This document shows, piece by piece, positions 21,759-33,716 of a stretch of DNA of 64,000 bases. This DNA is from Ottelia alismoides (Eukaryota > Streptophyta > Magnoliopsida > Alismatales > Hydrocharitaceae), in the NCBI GenBank assembly GCA_037367405.1, contig JAZKJV010000604.1, forward strand, positions 310,001 to 374,000, in the 5' to 3' direction. The position numbers and the translations under genes are program-made. Under the pieces are notes generated by a model. That model saw only the letters and a list, made by a program, of their open reading frames with translations. It was not told the origin of the DNA and ran no database searches. Each line of letters starts with the position of its first letter. The stretch's first letter is position 1.

Positions 21759-24631
21759 TGATGAAACCCAATTTCATCATCTTAATTTTCTATTATTAAC
21801 CCCCTTGCTTAGCTTTGTGTCAATAAACTCCAGTTAAAGTCATGTAATTATCAGAGTCTTGAATAAATTAAAAACCACAAAAAAATCACAAACTAAAATC
21901 CGTGGTTTTTAGCCTTAAAAATACACTTAAAAATATTTCGAGTCTTGGTTTGATCTCATCTCCAGTATTGGTCAACATGAAACTTGTAGATCTCATCAAG
22001 ATCTACAACTTTCATGTTTTGAGTTTTCTCAAATTCGGCCATCTAGCCCTTCAAAAATAAACTTTTCTTTTGGAATAATCTGATTGGGCCATGAGGCCCG
22101 TTCTGGGTGAGCCACGTGGGCCACCCTCCTTGCTTCAGTCGCCGCACCCCTGGCCGTTGGATTTCGTCTTGAATCCAACGGCCCAGCTACCTCCATGTCC
22201 GCTCTTAGTCCATAATCGTTCGATCAACGTTGGCTTCTCATCACAGCCACATGCCAGCGCCTGCACCATAGCAAGCCACGTGGCTTCATCTGAATCACCC
22301 GATCCTCACCATCTCAGCCGCTCCTTTCACCTCTATCATGAACCATACGATTGTTCTCCATCTCAGATCGGGACCGTCTTTTAGCGCCACGGACAGACCA
22401 CGACACGTGGCGCACCACTCGCCTTCGATCGTGATGCCCAAAGCCTAATCCACACCGTTCTTTGGGACTTCGATCTGGGCCGTTGGATCGCAAGATCCAA
22501 CGGTCGAGACTTTGTCTCCCACCTCCGGCCCTCCTCTCCTACATGTTCTCCACCTCGCACACTTGCTTTCCCCTTTCCATTTTCGCTGCTTCTCCAGCCA
22601 TCATCTCCACGATCCCGATGGCCCTCGATGCTCCCTGATACACCACGATCCTCGCGCATGCTTCCACAATCCACGACTCTCCTCCAGTCACCCCATAGCA
22701 CTCAGCCAAACCATGATCTCCATCACCGGAATCGCCCACTTCGAAACTTTAAAAATGCCGTCTCCTCCTCCGTATTTCCTCGTCCACCTTTACGTTGGGG
22801 ATCACCCATCCCTCCTCCACCTCCTTGTGACAGGATGAGGTGGCCGGATAGAGCAGTGACGATGAGTCCTCCGATGTTAGCCCACCGCCGATCACGGCGG
22901 TGCTGCGGAGGCTAACGCCCTGCCCGAGCTCGCTGGGATGGCCGTCCAGCACGTGCGAAGACCCGGGCATCATCCCCGATGCCCAGCCCAGGTCCCGCTC
23001 CGCCCAACCTCCGGTAAGTCCTCTTGACATTCTTTGTATTTTTCTTCTACTTTTTGCCCAATTAATTAGGCCTCTCCCGTCATTTTCACCTTCCATTAAT
23101 CATCTCTCGAGCTCCGCCACGCACCCCCCTTTCATGCGACGCCCTCCGTTCATCTTCTCCCTCTTCCATACCTCCCTCGCCTCCGACCCATCTTCTTTGG
23201 GTTCGCCGGAGAAGAACCCCGGCCACCACTTGGTCCGCCCCCTAACGGCCGTTCGCCTCGAACCACCTCCATTCCATGTACTGCCCCGCACACACCAGTT
23301 TTTGGACTAACCTTGCAGGCTCCTAGATCTTGCACTAACCGGAGACCCACCGGAGCTGGTTTCATAAGTCTCGCCGCCGACATCAAAGCTTCGGTGGCCT
23401 AATCCAGAGAGTCCAGCACCTAGCCCGAGCTCCCAGCTTCATCGACATTATTTCAGGAGCGTCGGGCGAGCTTCACCAGCACCAGAGAGGAGTGGCGGAG
23501 CTCGGGCTCCTTCGCCGGAGCTCGGTTCCCGCCGCCAGCTGAAGAAGAAGGATGAAGTACAGGCGCCGTTGGATGTTAATCTCAGGCGATCATCCAACGG
23601 ACCAGAGCCAGCCACGTGTCAGAGTCAGAGCACCTCCGAGCCTCAGCGTCCGAGACATTAGGCTTGGAGCTCCCGAGCCTAGCCGAAGCTACATCGAGCC
23701 CGAGCCAGCACCCAAGGATCGCCGAACCAACGCCGGGCCTCTTCCGCCCTCCGAGCCTGGATGGCACGTGCCTGGCACGTGCGTATCTGGGCAAATTGCA
23801 GAAACACCCACCGAAGTTCTTCAATTTGCATCCAGGTCCATATCACCTGCAGCACACGCGTATATTGGGCATTTTGCATTGATACCCTTGTGGGTTTTCA
23901 AAATTGCAAAAATGCCCCTGTGCGTGTGGGTATTTTACAGGGAAGGTCTCGCACTTAACTTTTATTGCATTTTAGTCCATCCCAGGGACCTGTTTGTAAT
24001 TATCTTTTCATGTTTTCTTTCATTTATGCCCTTATCTTCTTTCATGCATATCTTGAGCATCGTATTTCCGTTTCAGTTGATTTAAGTTTCATTTCGAAGC
24101 TTGCTTGATGTACTTTTTAATGGCATGTTTAATTTCTATTTTGGACTCTGAAATTTTTGATGTTTAATTGATAATATCCAAGTGTCTCTAGGTGCTTAAA
24201 TTCATGCCTTGCTTCAAATCCATCACGTTTGTATCTTGAAATTGAACCTGAAATTAATTCATTTTTTTGCTCATCATTCTGATTTAGGGAATATTATTTG
24301 TGTTGCATTTCATCACATTTGTTTGCATGATTAAAATAAAAAATGCATGTTTTGTTTTAATGCATTGTCTTGTCCTTCATGCATCTATTTGGCCTATTTG
24401 TCTTCAATTCAACACTTAGTTAAATAGATAAAAATTTGGATAATAAGAGAAAGGCTCGTGTCCTTTAGTTCGACCTTGATTTCTTGCCAAGTAAAAAAAT
24501 AATACGACCATCTTATTTTAATTGCTATATTTAAATGATATGGTCTTTTGATGACCCATTTCAGCCCGACTGCGATGACAATTTCAAGTGTTAAAACAAC
24601 ACTTTTAAAGGGCCGATTTAGCAGTTCATCA
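21759..24631 (+). repeat. B array LTR 2 (shared middle LTR, 2,873 bp)
   Basis: It begins with TGATGAAA, loop CCCAA, TTTCATCA and ends in TTCATCA before an intact PBS. It is at once the 3' LTR of copy 1 and the 5' LTR of copy 2. GC-rich between about 22080 and 23780, AT-rich elsewhere. Confidence 0.9.
23014..23320 (+). other. Candidate intron within B LTR 2
   Basis: The donor CCG|GTAAGTCC at 23014 and the acceptor TTGCAG at 23315-23320, with an upstream GGACTAACC branch-like motif, bound a T-rich 307-base stretch. The same pair is present in LTR3. Inference from consensus only. Confidence 0.35.
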
Positions 24632-24633
24632 AA

Positions 24634-24651
24634 TGGCGCCGTTGCCGGGGA
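24634..24651 (+). other. Primer binding site, B copy 2 (intact)
   Basis: TGGCGCCGTTGCCGGGGA matches the tRNA-Asp-type PBS known for Athila-group elements and lies two bases after the LTR end. Confidence 0.9.
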
Positions 24652-25759
24652 CACGGCTCATTGGATGTTTGTTTATTTAATTTAGTGTTTCTTTTATATA
24701 GGTCAATTTGTCAATTTGTCTTGCATTGTAAAATTTTCTTCTCTATCGATCTCTAATCATTGTTTTTGTGGCAGGGCCCTTGATGATTCAAGGAGGCGAG
24801 GAGCTGGCGCTTCCCGCTGCGAGGAGCCGCAGAAACATACGTGGAGCAAATAGAAAAGAAAAAAATGTTTCGCATTTTTATTTTTGCATGTCATGTTAAC
24901 TTGTAATAATTCGTCTTTTACAGCGGTCTTTGATCGAAGACTCGCGAGTGTAATCGAACGAATGTGGTTGTGTGGGGATCGTCCCCACTTGAGTGTCGAC
25001 TTAGGACCAGGCACACGGCTCTTTGAGCATATTTTCATTTTTCATCTTTTACGTGCTTGCTCGTAGGTAGGACACACTATAAATAAAGATGCACGTAGCA
25101 TCGCCTCACTTAGCCAAATTTAAAAGAAATTCTTCACCGCTAATAGAAGCATGTTAAGGTGCGGCTTTTTGATCGACTTGTATACATATTGATTTTGGTT
25201 TCAAAACAGCCCAAGTTTTTCACGGATTTTCGCCAAATCACTGCATGTTTTATCGCTTAGCCTAGATTACGGTTTTTATCAAATACATGGTTTTTCTCGA
25301 TTTCCCTTTCCTAGCTTGATCACCTAGGTTTAATGGAAAATTGGAATTGACGGTAGACGATGAATGCTTGGTTTATGTGCTAACCTTAATTCAGTGACAA
25401 CCTTAAATAAAAATTGGGACTGATAATTGCAAGTCAACCTAAAAATGGAGTAAAATTTATGTTTTGGGAGAGCAACACCCTCGTTTACGCATTGATTTTT
25501 ACTTAACATTTTTCTCCGCGTAGACATAAAATGTTTTATCACCAATAAAACTGACAAGATAATAAACTAACCTCGGTTGGTTTCATGTGTGAGTTGGTGA
25601 AATTGAGGGTCTTGCTTGCTTGATTGAGCCATGTTTGCTTCGATACACTCCCCAGATCCTTAAACACTCCATTCATCTTCGTAGATTCATCCCCTCATCT
25701 GTACATCCATCCATCTTCTTCGTTCACCTTGGGTCCCTCCCAACATCAAATTCCATCTT
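24652..25759 (+). other. Leader of B copy 2
   Basis: Nearly the same sequence as in copy 1, with the GTGGGGA-TCG-TCCCCAC hairpin conserved at 24972-24988. The palindrome upstream of it is altered. No ORF is supported. Confidence 0.55.
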
Positions 25760-25973
25760 TATACTTAGGCTAATCTCAGCCTAAGTATAGGTGGGACCCG
25801 AGTCCCCGTGATTTTATCCACTCTCCTTTCCTTGTCTTTATACTTAGGTTATTTCTAACCTAAGTATAGGAGGAGCCCCTCGTAGCTCACGTATATTTCT
25901 TTATATTTAAATGGACCTATGGACTTGTAACATATAGTGCTATGAGGACATAGCAAAGTTTAAGTATAGGGGG
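25760..25973 (+). repeat. PPT-like hairpin array of B copy 2
   Basis: Units lie at 25760-25794, 25839-25874 (TACTTAGGTT...AACCTAAGTA, intact here but decayed in copy 1) and 25938-25973 (TGCTATG-AGGA-CATAGCA followed by AAGTTTAAGTATAGGGGG). Confidence 0.8.
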
Positions 25974-27749
25974 TTATACCGTATTTACAGTATAATTACT
26001 TTAGCTATAATCTGAAAAATTTGAAAAAATTTAAAACTTTTTGGCTAAAGTAAAATTCTTTGGACTAAGAGGACTCAAATGTTTTTTACAGCTTTTCCTA
26101 TACTATGTTACGCTATTTTGATAAAAATAAATTCGAAAATGATTTTTCCTTGTTTTGAAAAAAATCTTTGAAAATGTTTTGAAAATTTTTATTTGTGTGA
26201 CATAGTTTTGAAAAAAATTCCATCTCTTTTCAAAGGAAGTTGAGTCTAACATGTGTTTTAACCTTTTATTAAAATCCATAAAAATGAGAAAATCCAAAAA
26301 TCCTTTAGGAGCCATTAGTGACTACTAAGCCCAATTAAGTAGCCGCATTCAGTGAGGGTTCGCCCTTAGCAGATTGGATGGTTTAGAGGACATCGCGTAA
26401 GGCCCCGTCCTAAAGAAACGGGCTTCTGCCTATACTTACATCCATACTGGCTGAATTGCAGATGCTTAATTGAGTTTAGGCAGTCCTAATATCTCTTGAA
26501 GTCTAAAAAAAATGTTTTTGAATGAAGGAACTGGATTAATCCTCTACTTTCACACTTCCACCCAGGATCTGAAATGTTCAAGAAAATTCGATTTTGTGAG
26601 GACTTGAGATTTAGGTTAACCAGCCTTAGCCATCAGGGTCATAGACTTAATCATCCACATTTCCCTAGATCTCTAGATTTGCATGCTATATTCCATGCTT
26701 AGTCTCAGACAAAAAGAATATGATCGGCACATCACATGCACGACTGCGGTTTTGATGAGATGAGTTGACTTTTCACCTGAGGGATTGGGATGAGGAATTC
26801 GAGTTTGGATTTGATCTAATGATACTCGAAGATGGGATAAAATCTTTGAAGGCTTCATGAAACCTGAGAGTCAGCAAATATTAGCCAGTATGAGAACTTG
26901 GTTCTTATACTAATCTCTTGATATTGACCTAAGTGCCAGGGTGTGAAATAAATAAAAAAAATGTTGATCAGTGTGTGCCAACTCTTGGTAAAAGCAGTGG
27001 AGCTAGCCAAAAATTATACAAGTCAATGAAATCTCAAAGAAAAGGCTCTCATTCCACAAAGTCAAATATCAAAGAGCTTCCACCAAAGGCGAGCGCTCCC
27101 AAACTTTTCAAAGTGTCCAATTGGACCACCGCTATTAGGACCAGGAGTCGAGCTTGCACCATAAAAGGGCTCTGCATCGTAAATGCTACAAGTCTGGGTG
27201 TCGAAGGTACGATAGGTACTCAAAAGAGACACACCCCGGTGTATTCCCAGGAAAACAAGTGTAGACAGCTCCAACTTCTCTTGACGGACGCACTAATCAA
27301 CACCAAAAAAATGTGTTGCGTAAAAGGCACTAGAGAGAATCCTTATTCCAATGAGAGGGAGAGAAGAAATGACACAATCCCATGCCCTCCATTACTGGCC
27401 ATCCATCTTCATTTTCTAAGTCTGACAACTAAAGAGACGGTGGAATGGATGCATGATTTGATTTATTCCCTAGTGTTGAGGATTGGGTCCTTAGGAGAAT
27501 TTCTTGGACCAAGACTTTGGGTGACAATTTTACTCTACTCTCGGAATCGCAGTCAAAACTAAATTTTCATATCCTTTAGATTATATGTACATCAGAGAGA
27601 GTCTGGAGAATTAGAGGAATTGGGTGCCTCTTGATTAAGGCTGGGTTGAATTCTAGAATTTTGGACCTCTAAAGTTGAGTCGACTTGAACAAATTGGATT
27701 CTATACTTACATGCACAAGGGGGTTAATCCAGCTTATTCATTTTCTTTG
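25974..27749 (+). other. Noncoding 3' region of B copy 2
   Basis: The counterpart of 19951-21722. A 209-codon frame (26933-27562) is longer than its copy 1 partner because of small indels, which argues against coding constraint. Confidence 0.5.
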
Positions 27750-27784
27750 ATGCTCGAGGACGAGCATAGTTTAAGTATAGGGGG
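27750..27784 (+). promoter_or_regulatory. Hairpin plus polypurine tract, B copy 2
   Basis: ATGCTCG-AGGA-CGAGCAT (27750-27767) is followed by AGTTTAAGTATAGGGGG and LTR3. Confidence 0.8.
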
Positions 27785-30652
27785 TGATGAAACCCAATTT
27801 CATCATCTTTATTTTCTATTATTAACCCCCTTGCTTAGCTTTGTGTCAATAAAATCCAGTTAAAGTCCTGTAATTATCAGAGTCTTGAATAAACTAAAAA
27901 CCACAAAAAAATCACAAAACTAAAATCCGTGGTATTTTTAGCCTGAAAAATACACTTAAAAATATTTCGAGTCTTGGTTTGATCTCATCTCCAGTTTTGG
28001 TCAACGTGAAACTTGTAGATCTCGTTAAGATCTACAATTTTCATGTTTTGAGTTTTCTCAAATTCGGCCATCTAGCCCTTCAAAAAAAAACTTTTCTTTT
28101 GGAATAATCTGATTGGGCCACGTGGCCCGTTGTGGGTGAGCCACGTGGCCCACCCTCCTTGCTTCAGCCGCCGCACCCCTGGCCGTTGGATTTCATCTTG
28201 AATCCAATGGCCCAACTACCTCCATGTCCGTTCTTAGTCCATAACCGTTCGATCAACGCTGGCTTCTCATCATAGCCACACGCCAACGCCTGCACCATAG
28301 CAAGCCACGTGGCTTCATCTGAATCACCCGATCTTCACCATCTCAGCCGCTCCTTTCACCTTTATCATGAACCGTACGATTGTTCTCCATCTCAGATCGG
28401 GACCGTCTTTTAGCGCCACAGCCAGACCACGACACGTGGCGCACCACTCACCTTCGATCGTGACGCCCAAAGCCTAATCCACGCCGTTCTTTGGTGCTTT
28501 GATCTGGGCTGTTGGATCGCAAGATCCAACGGCCGAGACTTTGTCTCCCACCTCTGGCCCTCCTCTCCCACACGTTCTCCACCTCGCACACTTGCTTTCC
28601 CCTTTCCATTTTTGTCGCTTCTCCAGCCATCATCTCCACGATCCCGATGACCCTCGATGGTCCCTGATACACCACGATCCTCGCGCATGCTTCCACGATC
28701 CACGACTCTCCTCCAGACACCCCATAGCACTCAGCCAAACCACGATCTCCATCACCGGAACCACCCACTTTGAAACTTTAAAAATGTCGCCTCCTCCTCC
28801 GTATTTCCTCGTCCACCTTTACGTAGGGGATCACCCAGCCCTACTCCACCTCCTTGTGACAGGATGAGGTGGGAAATGATGACGAGTCCGCCGGTGTTGA
28901 CCCACCGCTGATCATGGCGGTGCTGCGGAGGCTAACGCCCCACCCGAGCTCGCTGGGATGGCCGTCCAGCACGTGCAAAGACCCAGGCATCATCCCCGAT
29001 GCCCAGCCCAGGCTCCCGCTCCTCCCAACCTCCGGTAAGTCCTCTTGACCTTCTTCGTATTCTTCTTCTATTTTTTGCCCAATTAATTAGACCTCTCCCG
29101 TCGTTTTCACCTTCCATTAATCACCTCTCAAGCTCCGCCACGCACCCCCCTTTCACGCGACGCCCTCCATTCATCTTCTCCCTCGTCCATACCTCCCAAC
29201 TCCTCCGACCCATCTTCTTCGGGTTCGCCGGAGAAGAACCCCGTCCACCACTTGCTCCGCCCCCTAACGGTCGTTCACCTCGAACCACCTCCATTCCATG
29301 TACTGCCCCACACACTCTGGTTTTTGGACTAACCTTGCAGGCTCCTAGATCTTGCACTAACCGGAGACCCACCGGAGCTGGTTTCATAAGTCTCGCTGCC
29401 GACATCAAAGCTCCGATGGCATAATCCAGAGAGTCCAGCACCTCGCCCGAGCTCTCAGCTTCATCGACATTATTTCAGGAGCGTCGGGCGAGCTTCATCG
29501 GCACCAGAGAGGAGTGGCGGAGCTCGGGCTCCTTCGCCGGAGCTCGGTTCCCGCCGCCAGCTGAAGAAGGAGGAGGAAGTACATGCGCTGTTGGATGTTA
29601 ATCTCCGGCGATCATCCAACGGACCAGAGCCAGCCACGTGTCAGAGTCAGAGCACCTCCGAGCCTCAGCGCCCGAGCCATTAGGCTTGGAGCTCCCGAGC
29701 CTAGCCGAAGCTACATCGAGCTCGAGCCAGCACCCAAGGCTCGCCGAACCAGCGCTGAGCCTCTTCCGCCCTCCGAGCCTGGATGGCACGTGCCTGGCAC
29801 GTGCGTATCTGGGTAAATTGTAGAAACACCCACTGAAGTTCTTCAATTTGCATCCAGGTCCATATCACGTACAGTACACGCGTATATTGGGCATTTTGCA
29901 TTGATACCCTTGCGGGTTTTCAAAATTGCAAAAATGCCCCTTTGCGTGTGGGTATTTTACAGGGAAGGTCCCGCACTTAGATTTTATTGCATTTTAGTCC
30001 ATCCCAAGGACCTGTTTGTAATTATCTTTTCATGTTTTCTTTCATTTATGCCCTTATCTTCTTTCATGCATATCTTGAGCACCGTATTTCCGTTTCAGTT
30101 GATTCCAGTTTCATTTCGAAGCTTGCTTGATGTACTTTTTAATGACAAGTTTAATTTCTATTTTGGACTCTGAAATTTTTGATGTTTAATTGATAATATC
30201 CAAGTGTCTCTAGGTGCTTAAATTCATGCCTTGCTTCAAATCCATCACGTTTGTATCTTGAAATTGAACCTGAAATTAATTCATTTTTTTGCTCATCATT
30301 CTGATTTAGGGCATATTATTTGTGTTGCATTTCATCACATTTGTTTGCATGATTGAAATAAAAAAATGCATATTTTGTTTTAATGCTTTGTCTTGTCCTT
30401 CATGCATCTATTTGGCCTATTTGTCTTCAATTCAACACTTTTAAATAGATAAAATTTTGGATAATACGAGAAAGGCTCGTGTCCCTGAGTTCGACCTTGA
30501 TTTCTTTCCACGTAAAAAAATAATACGGCCATCTTATTTTAATTGCTATATTTAAATGAGATGGTCTTTTGATGACCCATTTCGGCCCGACTGCAATGAC
30601 AATTTCAAGTGTTAAAACAACACTTTTAAAGGGCTGATTTAGCGATTCATCA
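27785..30652 (+). repeat. B array LTR 3 (2,868 bp)
   Basis: Complete, with a TGATGAAA...TTTCATCA start and a TTCATCA end. The candidate donor (29035) and acceptor (29340) are both intact. It shares the GGGCCACGTGGCCC palindrome near 28116 with LTR1, whereas LTR2 has lost it. The right flank is the hairpin array of element C. Confidence 0.9.
29035..29340 (+). other. Candidate intron within B LTR 3
   Basis: The donor CCG|GTAAGTCC and the acceptor CTTGCAG match LTR2 in position and spacing (306 bases). Inference from consensus only. Confidence 0.35.
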
Positions 30653-30662
30653 TGTATATACA

Positions 30663-31019
30663 ACCCCTTATGCTTAACTTGTGCTATGTCTTCATAGGTC
30701 AAAGAGAAAAAGTAAGACATAACTCGTGTTAATATAGGAAAGTATATACTACAATGACTAAAGAACAAGAAGTCGGTCACTCCCCCTATACTTTGGATCA
30801 TCTAATCTTAAGTATAACAGACTTAATACAAAATTGGGATGATCGAGGATCCAGAATTTACAGAATCAATGTAATCGTCTTTTCCTCCCATACTTAGGGT
30901 GAAATATCCCTAATATAGATAGTGTCAAAAATTGAGAGACAAGCGAGAGAATAAATAATGAATAACCCGATGACACTCATCCCCCTTATACTTAGGATGA
31001 AGCATATCCTAAGTACAAC
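30663..31019 (-). repeat. PPT-like hairpin array of element C (four units)
   Basis: On the minus strand the units are at 31019-30981 (CTTAGGAT...ATCCTAAG arms), 30918-30888, 30819-30781 and 30700-30663. The last has CTATG-AAGA-CATAG followed by a decayed AAGCATAAGGGG. Order and spacing match element D. Confidence 0.7.
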
Positions 31020-31239
31020 ACAAATGAATGGGATGAATGCCATATAGAAGAATGAAAAATATGCGATATTAAAATAAAAAGAAGAAAATTTAATCAAGGA
31101 TATTTTTGGGAGCATTGTCCAGCTCCATTGAAGCTATTGAAGCAGTAGATTCATCATTAAAAATTACTTGTACAGAATCAACAATGGCCATGAATGTATC
31201 ATGCTCTAAATATTGCTTCAGCAACTAATCGTTGACAAT

Positions 31240-32222
31240 GAAAGGCTGTGTGTCAGATGATAATTATGATATTAGAAAACTTTCGTTGTTATGCACAGTA
31301 CTGACTCTGTATGGCCCTCTCCATTTACATTCGATTTTCTTGGGAAGATCTTTGAATATCCACACTTTTTGTCCAGGTTCGAAGGTCTTTCTTCTGATGT
31401 GCTTGTCGTGCCAGCGTTTGACCTCCTCTTTGTACATCAAGTTGTTGTCATACATGTAATCTCAGAATTCCAAGAGCTTGTTCAGATCCAGTTTCTTTGC
31501 TGACCACCTTTTTATGAGTCGAGGTTACAGATATTCACTGCCCAAAGTAACTTGTGAATTAATTCCACGGGTAGGTGGCATGGCATTCCATGGACAAGGC
31601 GATAGGGAGACATACCCAAGGGAGACTTGTAGGCATTTTGTATGCCTAGAGAACTGAGTCCAGGAGCTGTGACCAATTCTTTCGGTCCGACCTCAGAAGT
31701 TTCTGCAGGATAGTCTTGATTTCTCTATTGTATAATTCATCCAAGTTGTTTGACTGAGGATGATAAGGAGATGCGACTCGATGATCGATGGCATACTCAT
31801 TCATTAATTTCTCTACTTCTTTATTAATGAAGTGGTTACCCCCGTTTGAGATGAGAATTTTGGGTATCTCGAACCGCGATATGATGTTATCTTTCAGAAA
31901 TCTATATGTTGTTATACTATCTATGGCTTGAGCAGGGATAGCTTCATCCCATCGATTCATAATCTAGGGCAAGCAAGATTTATTTGAAGCCCTCCCATGA
32001 AGTCGATTCCCCATGCATCAAATACATCATATATCTAGATAAATTTTAGGGGTATGCTATCTTTAACACAAAGGGTTTTCCCCATTTTCTGATAATTGGT
32101 ACATGCTTTCACATATTCATTCGCATCCTTGAAGAGTGTGGGCCACTAGAGGCCACAATGGAATATCTTTCTTGCGTTATACTTCTAGAATGGTGTCCAT
32201 TAGGTTCAAGCTTATGGCAGTG
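31240..32222 (-). pseudogene. Integrase remnant of element C
   Basis: Minus-strand frames cover the core and C-terminal parts of a gypsy integrase. At 31646-31960 the segment PKILISNGGNHF occurs where the family has S-D-G-G, so the second catalytic Asp is replaced by Asn. It is followed by SPYHPQ and a DEL-NREIK segment keeping the Glu. At 31264-31455 EPGQKVWIFKDLP and KWRGPYRV correspond to the integrase C-terminal domain. Stops and frameshifts separate the pieces. Known function would be joining element DNA to the chromosome; this copy cannot. Confidence 0.8.
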
Positions 32223-32522
32223 CTAGAGGATACTTGTGTACTCATCTTGAGGAATATACCGACATAAAATGCAATCCACTCCTTCCCTGAACATGTATGC
32301 ATCTTCCCATTGGTAGAAATAGATAAAGGAAAAGAACTTGTCCTTCTTGATTTTCGTCCAATCTTGTGGAACTACCCCAGAGACAAGGTAGTTCACAATA
32401 TCAACATACCAAGGGAGCAATCCAATGTTGTGGACGGATTCATCAGGAAAAGTATGTGTGATTGGTGTACTGCTCGATTGAGTATCTTGGTTTTCAATTA
32501 TGGAGAGGTGATCTGCTACCAC
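32223..32522 (-). pseudogene. RNase H/integrase linker remnant of element C
   Basis: A 99-residue frame begins VADHLS and includes PWYVDIVNYLVSG, a segment also present in element D at about 58900-59200. It joins the end of RNase H to the start of integrase in Athila-type pol. There are no catalytic residues in this part. Confidence 0.7.
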
Positions 32523-32551
32523 ATTTTGAACTCCAGGTTTATCTCTGATTT

Positions 32552-32965
32552 CTAGATCAAATTCATGGAGGAGAAGGATCCATCGGAGTAGATGTGACTT
32601 GGCATACTTCTTCTGTTGTAGGTATCGTATAGCAGAGTGGTAGTTAAAACAATGACTTTAGATCCAAGAAAATAGGATCCAAACTTCTCTAGAGTGAAGA
32701 CTACCACCAACGACTCTTTTTCTGCAACTATGTAATTTCTTTGTGCTCGTCGAGTGTCTTGCTGGCGTAGTGAATGACATAGGGTATCTTTTCTCTTCTT
32801 TATCTTAAAACAACCCCAACTACAAAATCTAAGGCATCTGTCGTGATCTTTAATAGAAGAGACCAATCGGGTGGATGTAGGACTAGAGCATGAGGGACAA
32901 GATCTTTCAACTAATAAAATGCTTGGAGAACCTGTTGATCTACACTGAACTCGATCTCCTTGCAA
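32552..32965 (-). pseudogene. RNase H remnant of element C
   Basis: The frame carries AQRNYIVAEKESLVVVF and EKFGSYFLGSKV, matching the middle of the D RNase H including the catalytic Glu (AEKE). The first part is out of frame and the segment after the LGSKV match is also shifted, so at least two frameshifts are present. Nonfunctional. Confidence 0.7.
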
Positions 32966-33289
32966 AAAAGCTCGATTAGAGGTCGGGTAAGCTTGCTGAA
33001 GTCCTTGATGAATTGGAGATAGAAGCCGACATGCCCTAAGAATGACCTCACATTCTTCACATTCTGAGGTGGCTTGAGTTTAGCGATCACATCCATCGTC
33101 GCAACATGGCCCGACACAATTCCTCTTGTGAATATGAAGTATCTCTTTTCCCATGATAATGCAATATTAACTTCATGACACTTATGCAATACTCTGTCTA
33201 GGTGCATAAGGCATGAATCAAAACTATCACCATAGATGGAGAAATCATCCATGAAGACTTCAAGAAAACTCACGACCATGTGGGCAAAG
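32911..33289 (-). pseudogene. Reverse transcriptase remnant of element C, truncated by element E
   Basis: The minus-strand frame starts in SFLEVFMDDFSIYGDSFDSC, which contains the RT active-site motif F-M-D-D, then RGIVSGH and NVRSFLGHVGFY of the RT thumb/connection. About 20 residues present in D around VVSKRG are deleted. The N-terminal RT (fingers) is cut off exactly where the E LTR begins, so this copy lost RT function at the latest with that insertion. Strongly Athila-like. Confidence 0.85.
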
Positions 33290-33716
33290 TGATGAATCTA
33301 TGATTCATCATAGATTCATCATCTTAATATATTAGTCTTAACTTTATTCCCTGAACAAAACTTCAATAAAACTCCCTAAATTAAATAAATTAAGAAAATA
33401 TAACTCTTAATAAAATGGGCTAATTATCTTATAAATAAGTCCACAAAATAATACCAAAATTAAAAAATATATAAAAATAGTGTTGAAAAATGTTTGTAAA
33501 TAATCTCTTGTAAATACTCAAGCTTCCTTGATTTTTAATAAATTCATAAAAACTCCTTTTGATTTAAATCTTTTTTAACTTGTACATAAAAATGTATATA
33601 AAAATACAAAATAATTTTTACCTTGAATAAAAACTTTTAGATCTTGAATAAAAAAGACATAAAGTCCAACTTCTCAGCTAAATTCTTGCTCCGAATGAAC
33701 TCCAAATTCACCATAC
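33290..33716 (+). repeat. Element E: LTR start fragment (427 bp) inside the element C RT
   Basis: It begins at 33290 with a hairpin of TGATGAATC, loop TAT, GATTCATCA. The following AT-rich U3-like sequence differs from the A, B and D LTRs. The five bases before it, CAAAG, are the candidate TSD; the partner should lie to the right of the window. Element D interrupts it at 33717. Plus orientation is favoured because the hairpin marks LTR starts in the other families, but a reversed LTR is not excluded. Confidence 0.6.

Larger units (their letters stand above)
15793..30652 (+). mobile_element. Element B array: tandem LTR-internal-LTR-internal-LTR, non-autonomous Athila-like
   Basis: Three LTRs in the same orientation (15793-18595, 21759-24631, 27785-30652) alternate with two similar internal regions (18596-21758 and 24632-27784). 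Each internal region starts with a tRNA-Asp-type PBS and ends with a PPT, and neither has an RT, integrase or protease motif. It is a large non-autonomous element duplicated head to tail with a shared middle LTR, as expected from unequal or intra-element LTR recombination. Insertion is in the 3' region of element C, but no clear TSD remains because the left end is rearranged. Confidence 0.85.
10736..33289 (-). mobile_element. Element C: old Athila-like Ty3/gypsy element, interrupted by the B array
   Basis: Read on the minus strand, the order is reverse transcriptase (to 33289), RNase H, integrase, PPT-hairpin array (to 30663), then the B insertion, then the 3' region (15429 down to 13623), PPT and LTR (13587 down to 10741). 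The order and sequence match element D on the plus strand, although the 3' region has diverged clearly. The upstream part of pol and gag are not in the window, cut off by element E at 33290. The LTR is cut by element A. It is the host of the other insertions and therefore the oldest element. Confidence 0.8.
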
